The notes under the pieces: model-generated
Seen by the model: the letters and a program-made list of their open reading frames with translations, nothing else
Told to the model about the DNA's origin: nothing
Database searches by the model: none
Part shown: one piece after another, positions 57,203-64,000 of the stretch
Position numbering within the stretch: the stretch's first letter is position 1
How the letters are laid out: each line of letters opens with the position of its first letter
Position numbers and translations under genes: made by a program
DNA from: Salvia splendens
Lineage: Eukaryota; Streptophyta; Magnoliopsida; Lamiales; Lamiaceae
NCBI RefSeq assembly: GCF_004379255.2
Contig: NC_056035.1
Location: 28,473,208-28,537,207 of the forward strand
Direction: 5' to 3'
Length of the DNA stretch: 64,000 nt

Positions 57203-60200
57203 ATGAAGAGAGTGATGGGGTCTCTTGCTGAGCTAGAGAGATTGCAAACCGGAATCCTTCACCGCATATCACACCTCGAGCTCTCTTACTTACCCCATTC
57301 TCTCTCCCACTCCCTCTCTCTCTCCGATTCCGATGACTCCACCACCACTCATGGCCGCCTCTCCGCCATCCTTGCTGCTAACGGAGTTCGAGACTTCTCC
57401 TTCAAGCGCGTCCCCTCCGATTACTACGACTGGACCCTTGAAGCCCGGCGAGATGTCCTCGGCGCCTCCTCCATTCACCATCTCTGCAAGAGCATTGTTT
57501 TGGTACCTATTTTAATTGTGCCCTAATTTACATTTTTTTTTCCTTTCTGATTTGGAAACTTGCGATTATCTGATTCTGCATTCAATTCAAATCCAGTTGT
57601 TTAGCCTTATTTTTTTTAGATTGTTTACTTAGATCATCACGCATTTTAGTGGAAGACAGTTCAATTGATCAAATTGCAGAGTATTTGATGCTATGGCCAG
57701 GTTACATCATACTGTTTAATGTAGTAGCAATTAGTAGTATATTAGTTTTGGATCTAATGCCTATAGCCAAACACAATGAAAGATGTTTATTAAGAAAGAG
57801 CAGAGCAAGAATGAGAAGGAAACGATGAAACATAAAATAAACATAATAAAGTTCCTCCTTGTAGAACAAAGAGGCCGCTCCTCCGAAAAGTCCTACAACA
57901 AACGCTGAACTCGAATGGAGTGTATTAATGAACCATTAAAATGCTGGATAGTATCCCTATTTATAGGACTCCAATTGAATTAAAACCCCTAGGTAACTAA
58001 AAATCCTAAACTATAACTCTTATCTTTCACTCTTAGTGATGAAGTCTATCTCTTAAACAAGACTCTATCAACAACTAATGGAATGGATAATAAACAATTA
58101 ACTAAAGATAGTGCAAATAATATTTATCTGGGAGAGCCTAGAGTGAATGGACTATGAGAAACGTTCTCTGTCAATTACTCTGCTATGAAAACAACCTTTG
58201 CCCCAAGGCTGCAGTTGGAACCGACCAAGGGGGCTCTCTCCTACACACGCTTGACTACACAAGGAAGCGTGCATAACCGAACGGTCAACAAAAGAGTAAT
58301 GTGTTGTGCGAGTGAAGAAACAAGACATGAGGGAGGGGCAGTTGCTGCAGAATCAGCATGAGCAACGATGCAGAGGAAATAGACGTGGGTGAGGACATGT
58401 AGATAGATGGCACTGGAGCAAAATACTGCGGTTTCATGGACGAGGGCGGGGCGGTGGCAGAGGGCTGGGTGACACGTTAGGCGCTATCGCAAACTAGGGT
58501 GGTGGAGGAACAACAAAGCTGATCGAACTGGTGGTGTTTCGCGACAGCTGGTGGAGTCGCAACTAGGATCCCGAGCTCACCAGAGTGATGAGGGAAAAAT
58601 TCACACGAATTAGGGCGCACTAACATGTTAATTTACAACCCATGTCTGCCAAATTTATGCATTTTTACATAAACTCTGATTTTTGTCCAAAATATTTATC
58701 AAATATGCACTATAAGTCGGATTGTTTTTGGAGTTTTAGTTTGAGTTAGAGTCTTGTATGATTCTCTATAAATACTTCTTAAATAATTGAAGAGAGGTAC
58801 CCAAGGTATCAATTAGTTTGTGTCAGGCAAGTGCTATGAGGTTAGGACTTTGTTCCTTTCTTGGTTAGGTTTCATCTCTTTGCTTTTATCAGTTCCATTC
58901 ATATCAATCATTCCATATTCATCAATCCACCATTCCTCTTGAGCAATTCACCAAAATAACTTGTGAACTATAGCATTCATTCAATCATTTTACCATGCTT
59001 GCTGTGCAATATGTTCGATACACACTACACATCCATCTTATCAAGTGCCTTCCCCACACCCGCCTCTATTACTCGACAGCTCATGTGTTTTCTTGTGGTT
59101 CCGGTAGCATCTTGTCAATTCCAGAACCTTCTGCCTTTTACTCCATATCAAGTGCTTTGACCAAAATGCTTTTGCTTTTATTACTCAATTCATGGAAATT
59201 TTTCTGAATAGAAAATCATTTTTGTATATAGGTCAATACTCAAGCTCCCGCAGATGTAACTGACTGCAGCAATCGAAACAACTCGAAGTACTATGTTGTT
59301 GTTGTTCAGGTAGCAATGTTACACTCATTCTTCTGTCCATATGGGAAGAAAATGCTTGTCTTTGTTATTCTGAATTTCTCTTCTTTGACTGCAGTATACT
59401 GCTCGCTTCAATGCTGAGACGGTCAAGAACTTTTTGTATACACTAAATGAAGGCAAGATATCGAAAAAGAAGTTCAATAGTAAGTTATTCTAACTCAACT
59501 GTTGGTGCCCATTACCTACTCACCTTCATTGAAAAGCAACTCTTGTATTTGTGCCTTTCAGATTGTGGGTATTGAATGTTAGTCCATAATCTTTGTAGAA
59601 ACTATATTTCTGAGATAAGCTAGACAGTTGAAGCTTGTATTACATAGCTGGCAACTCTATTCCCTTTAGACTGTGAACTTATTATCACCAGAAGATGGAT
59701 GCTAATTTGCACAAGTTGTGTATTTTTTATTAGAGATTGATAGCGAATTATGCAATGGCTTGCTGGAACTAGGGCGCTTCTGGAAAAGATACACAAGATA
59801 CATGAGATAGAATAACAATGGAATAAAGTGAGACTGAACGAATGGTATGTACAAAATAAAATTCTACTATTTCCCTAACTCTAAACTCTAGACAGCTCTA
59901 CAGACTACAAGTACTGTCAATAAGTAAGGTCATGGAGTTGTTCCAAGTGGCCTCCAAAGGCAGCAATGTAGTCATCAAGCAAGCCATCTTGGGACATAGT
60001 GCATAGAGCTGCCGCCTCCTAACCATCTAACAATGTAGGGCCGAGCCTAACCCAAAACAAATAAATAGCTCACTTCAAAATTGGTCCCGTGTGAGCAAAA
60101 AGGGCACCAACACAACAGCAGTTGGATTCAAGACATGGTGGGGCCGGATAAAGATATGAGTGTGATATGTAGTCGTTTATCAATGTGGTGTTATGGATGA

Positions 60201-62430
60201 GGAAGTTTTGATCGCTCTTTGTTATCCATGCGAGTGCATCAGAGTTGTTGAAGGTGGGAAGTTCCATGGTTTGTTGGAGAGGGAATGGAGTCGGTGATAG
60301 CAGGTGGAGATGTTGTGCAGTGCTGTTTTTGGTGCCAGGGACCGCGGGGGGGGGGGGGGGTGTAGGTAGTTGGGCTTGGGAGTCCCTTCAGACTTGCGCA
60401 AAGCTGTTGCATGCTGTCGAACTTGGAGTCTATGTCCGTACGAAGTTTCCAGAGGCCAACGCTTGGGTGGCGTCCACTCGTACTCAAACTCTACTAAATA
60501 AACTTTTCTCTAAGACTCCACTAGTACTACGACTCTTTAAACAAAGCAACTAATGAAATAATAACTAAAGATAGTAACAAAAAATACTACTAATGCCAAA
60601 ATTAGCAGTGACAATCCATATCAAGCCCCGCTCTTGAAACATCCATGTCCTCGTAATGTCATATCATGCAATTCATAGCCTAAATATACTGAGAGGTCCG
60701 AAATGTACATGTCCATCTTTAACATGCCTAGGAAGATGCAATTACATTTTCTGTTTTAGAGTTGCTCTTGTAGTACTGTTTACCAGTTAACATTGCAAAT
60801 CCCCCCGCCAACTATTGCATGTTTTCTATCTTAAAAAACACATGTCTATGCTGCAGTGAGGCTTGCACCGGAAGAAACATCGATGAAGTTGACTGGTTAT
60901 GAACGCAATGGTGTAACCTGTGTTGGCATGAAAACTGATATACCGGTAAAAATCATCTAGCCTCATCTTTGAGAAATTGAACTTTATGTTACATTCGAAA
61001 ATACCTTTAGTAATGCTGGCATGACATCTATTTTGGTTATCTGTCCTAACTTTTGCTATTGTGCCACTGTTGGAGAAATGAAACGAGGAAGGAAAAGTTT
61101 GTTTTCAATTGATATCATTTTTTTATAAGAAAAGGGAAACTAATTCTGCATTTGATACGCCTTCAAAGAAGGCCTGTTGGCTAATAATGCCGTCACTACA
61201 ATATTGCCAAAAGATAGTTGTATTCAAACATCCTAAGGACATATATATAATCCTATCAATGACAATGTAAATAACATGTGTGAAGTAAATACTAGTTGCA
61301 CTTTGCACTATATTCAAGGTCCACTAAGCCATGATGCATAATAATGACAAGTTACTGATGAAAATGCTGCAAATCTTCTGTAACTGCTGACAATTGCTGC
61401 TCCATTCTTCTCTCGCTATCAAGCATGATTAAATAGCATTAACAGCTACATTAATTCCCTACCTCCACTTTGAAACTGCTGTACGTCTCCCACTTCCGCT
61501 GCTTGGTAGTCTACCACTTCCCTCAGGCCTCCCCGGGGAGGTAAGCCATTAGAGGACATGTAACAGCCACCTAATATGCTGCAGTGCAATGTATCTTAAT
61601 TATAGCAGAAACCTTTTGATAAAAAAGGAAATCAATTAATAGCACATAAAAAGCCTTTTAGAAAGTCATATATCAATTAGATCCACAAACTATACTGTTA
61701 AGCATATAGGGATGTGAAATTTGTTATATGGTTTCATATCTCACTAGTGACCACACCGGGAAGCCATGACTATTCTATTTTAGATCTGATATGGAATTGG
61801 AATATCTGGATTGGCTTTCATTTATGATGCCCCTAGAGATTATGTCTAACAATTCATGATGCCAGCTGGTGCCTAGATAATTGTACTAAAAAACAAGCCT
61901 ACTATTACCGATCCTACAACTTAAGCTTACCATTTATGACTAGATGTTTTGAGGCCATACAGATATTTATTTGCACTGCGATGTCCATCTATGTGGATAA
62001 TGTGGAGTATAATTGTTTATTTATCTGCAGTTAACTTTGCTCTACATTCATCTATTATGTCTGAACTTGTCTCATTCTTAACCGTGCTCACTTCATTACA
62101 ATTATCGTGCTTGAGAACTATGAATTTAACATAGAGAAATGAGAAGTACTTACATTGCTGTATTGTTAATATGGTAGTCCAGCATATGTTAAACTAGAAT
62201 AGCTTGCAAATTGCCTCTACTGAGCTCCGGGTACACTAGCATTTCTACCTCTCTACTATAATAACTTGATGAAATATATGTCCCAGGTGATTTTAGATGA
62301 AGCAATTGTGAAGCTAAATCCAGATTTCTTCTGGTTGGGAGGTGGTGAGGTTGATCTCAAACTGGGGATCAAGACTACGGAATTCATTAATTACACAAAG
62401 CCATTCATTATTAACTGCAGCGGCAACTGA
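57203..62430 (+). CDS. YbaK/aminoacyl-tRNA synthetase-associated domain protein
   Basis: A stand-alone YbaK-type domain, related to proteins that hydrolyse mischarged aminoacyl-tRNA; the substrate of this plant group is not settled. Exons: 57203-57502, 59232-59309, 59395-59479, 60857-60945 and 62287-62430, all with GT/AG borders and compatible phases, giving 231 residues. An internal ATG at 57215 (MGSLAELERLQTGIL) is a good alternative start. The N-terminal helix is followed by a variable serine-rich loop, then SFKRVPSDYYDW, LEARRDVLGASSIHHLCKS, SKYYVVVVQYTARFNAE, LNEGKISKKKFN, LAPEETSMKLTGYERNGVTC, and DFFWLGGGEVDLKLGI near the end. It is intact. Introns 1 and 3 contain retrotransposon relics. 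The family call is strong. Confidence 0.93.
57770..58610 (-). mobile_element. LTR-like relic in intron 1 of YbaK-domain gene
   Basis: A minus-strand CTATAAATAGGGA near 57952-57966 and flanking sequence typical of an LTR promoter region are seen, together with a leader-like stretch near 58080-58140. No termini or coding domains could be fixed. Confidence 0.4.
60060..60540 (-). pseudogene. Gypsy gag relic in intron 3 of YbaK-domain gene
   Basis: Minus-strand fragments: LRTDIDSKFDSMQQLCASLK, a proline-rich linker, then after a frame change ELPTFNNSDALAWITKSDQN followed by FLIHN. This is the start of a Ty3/gypsy gag (retrotrans_gag type, with the (E/D)-(L/M)-P-x-F ... W motif). A G run of about 14 at 60346-60360 in the linker is a likely slippage site. 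Upstream sequence to about 59730 may be its LTR side. Confidence 0.65.
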
Positions 62431-64000
62431 TTTAGTATCCCTCTAAATCAATCTGAGAAGGTTGTGCCCTACCACTGCTATTTACTATTTACACATCTTC
62501 TCATATTACTTGATTTAGTTTTGACGAACGAAAATCAGTTTTTACGGGCATCAATGCTCGATTCGTGACTTCATTCATGGCTTCTTTCATCATATTGGGA
62601 TATTAGCATGGTAGAGAAGATGTCACTGAATTCTAGGACAAGCACTGTTGGGGACTGAAAATGCTGGTTAATAAAACAATTTTGCTTCTCATTGAGTAAG
62701 AATTTCAGGTATATTTATCTCTCTTATTGTAAAAAACATTTTATAATGATGAGACGTAGTTGAGTTTGTTGGATGCTTTCTCTTTTTGTGTTTTCTCTGA
62801 AGTCTAATTCGAATTGGCTTATCGAGATACCGCGATTTTTTGTCGATGAATGAATGTGGATGAGTGTGCCGGTTTCACACCGACAACCCCAATGGCCTTT
62901 GGAAATCAGTAACTATGAAACCCTCTTCCTTTATAGCTTCTTCTACGTCTTCGTTTAGACACACAAAAAACCCACAACACTAGAGAAGAAAACAAGTAAA
63001 GCGGTTTCTAACTACTCTGTGTGGTTGCAATACCTCTCAGGCACAAATGTGACACCTTGAGAGGTGAGTTATTAGCAGGACAGTGGGTTACGCCACACCC
63101 TTTAGTGAGACATTGCATACCCTGATTGAACACTCCTTACAATATTGTAGGACCGGGATGCGGGGGCCTCTTGAGTGTGGGTTTCAACCTTTTTTTCAAG
63201 AAAACAAGAAAAGCGGTTATGAAAAAAGATCATTATAAAAAAACTTCATAAGATCATTATAAAAAAAACTTCATGGTCAAAACATGCATTAAAAAATAAT
63301 CCTTAGCATCTAAAGGTAAAAATGTCAAAGCATCTTTAGTTCTCTATCTGTCACTTTTTTTTTCCAACCAAGATGTCTCTTTTATTTTATTTTTTCTATT
63401 TAACATAGAAAATAAATTTACATAAAATCATGTGCCGTCCATGAAAGGGTTCATTTTCTTTGGGACGGAAGGAGTAATATGTCAACATCCGACGCATCAA
63501 ACAAAAAATTTAATATGCACCCGTACCTGACTACAATTGCTTTATAACATCTGTCTCTTTAGGTCAAAATCTTTATCATTTTTTGCCCGCACCTTTTCCA
63601 TATAACTATATAAGACTATCAAACATGATTTAAACAATACTTATCTCCTAAAATCATATGCCATCCTTCAACTGTGACAACTACTCCAAGATGCAGGGAG
63701 TGTTTTAATTTGATTTAAACTCTGGTGCATGTAATGGCCTATTTGGCATATAATGTGGAACAAACTAAAAAAGAAAGTGAGTGATATTCACTGAGATGGA
63801 GAGATAATTACATATGGAATCTTAGAGATGTGATCAATTGCTAACTAATTAGCAATCCAAAATTAAGACCAATTTTTAGCCTTTAGATTAGGAGATCTAG
63901 TGATTGATATAATTTCAGTTCCATAAGTTCCGACGACGTTCGGATGATGAAATTTGATGATTTTTATTTCAGTTTTCGTATATGTTGATAAGCAGTTTTT
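62431..64000. other. 3' UTR and unassigned spacer
   Basis: 62431 to about 62790 is the likely 3' UTR of the YbaK-domain gene. A decayed Stowaway end (TTTGGGACGGAAGGAG) is at about 63457-63474, with a weak left partner near 63350. Another possible end is near 63685-63705. The stretch 62860-63200 is of normal composition and unrecognised. Confidence 0.4.

Overview
The window is nuclear DNA from a flowering plant, most likely a eudicot. The genes have spliced introns with GT/AG borders, the background is AT-rich, and most of the sequence is plant-type transposable elements (Ty1/copia, Ty3/gypsy, TRIM, Stowaway-like, Mutator-like and PIF/Harbinger-like). The repeat style resembles Lamiales, but that is an impression only. 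There are no rRNA or tRNA genes, no CRISPR array and no bacterial-type operon. Six cellular loci can be supported. Three encode small hybrid proline-rich secreted proteins with an eight-cysteine domain: 7978-8470 (frameshifted), 28602-29027 and 30850-31260. The others are a five-exon Bet1/Bet11-type SNARE (22109-26237, minus), a two-exon L-lactate dehydrogenase (40322-44699, minus) and a five-exon YbaK/aminoacyl-tRNA-synthetase-associated domain protein (57203-62430, plus). A short fragment at about 39410-39640 resembles the N-terminus of farnesylcysteine lyase. Layout: 1-7.7 kb holds a tandem array, a copia relic and decayed Copia A (minus). 7.9-9.7 kb holds the frameshifted proline-rich gene and a complete TRIM. 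10.1-20.2 kb is Copia B (plus) with the much younger Copia C (minus) inserted in its RNase H tail; both have exact 5-bp target duplications. 22-26.6 kb is the SNARE gene, with a gypsy protease relic in its long intron. 28.5-31.3 kb holds two intact proline-rich genes facing each other. 31.7-37.4 kb is MITE-rich spacer. 37.4-39.4 kb is a PIF/Harbinger element carrying only the Myb-like ORF1. 40.3-44.7 kb is lactate dehydrogenase, whose intron contains a Mutator-like hairpin built from ten short palindromes and a chain of nested Stowaways. 47.5-51.9 kb is a solo LTR inside another solo LTR, both with 5-bp duplications. 53.2-56.8 kb holds nested Stowaways, a long-armed Mutator-like element and a Harbinger deletion derivative. 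57.2-62.4 kb is the YbaK-domain gene. The genes do not form a pathway. The strongest structural result is a set of element boundaries resolved by target-site duplications, including three Mutator-like hairpin elements with perfect 9-bp duplications. I did not find a convincing new biological system. The ten-palindrome hairpin in the lactate dehydrogenase intron is the most unusual object.
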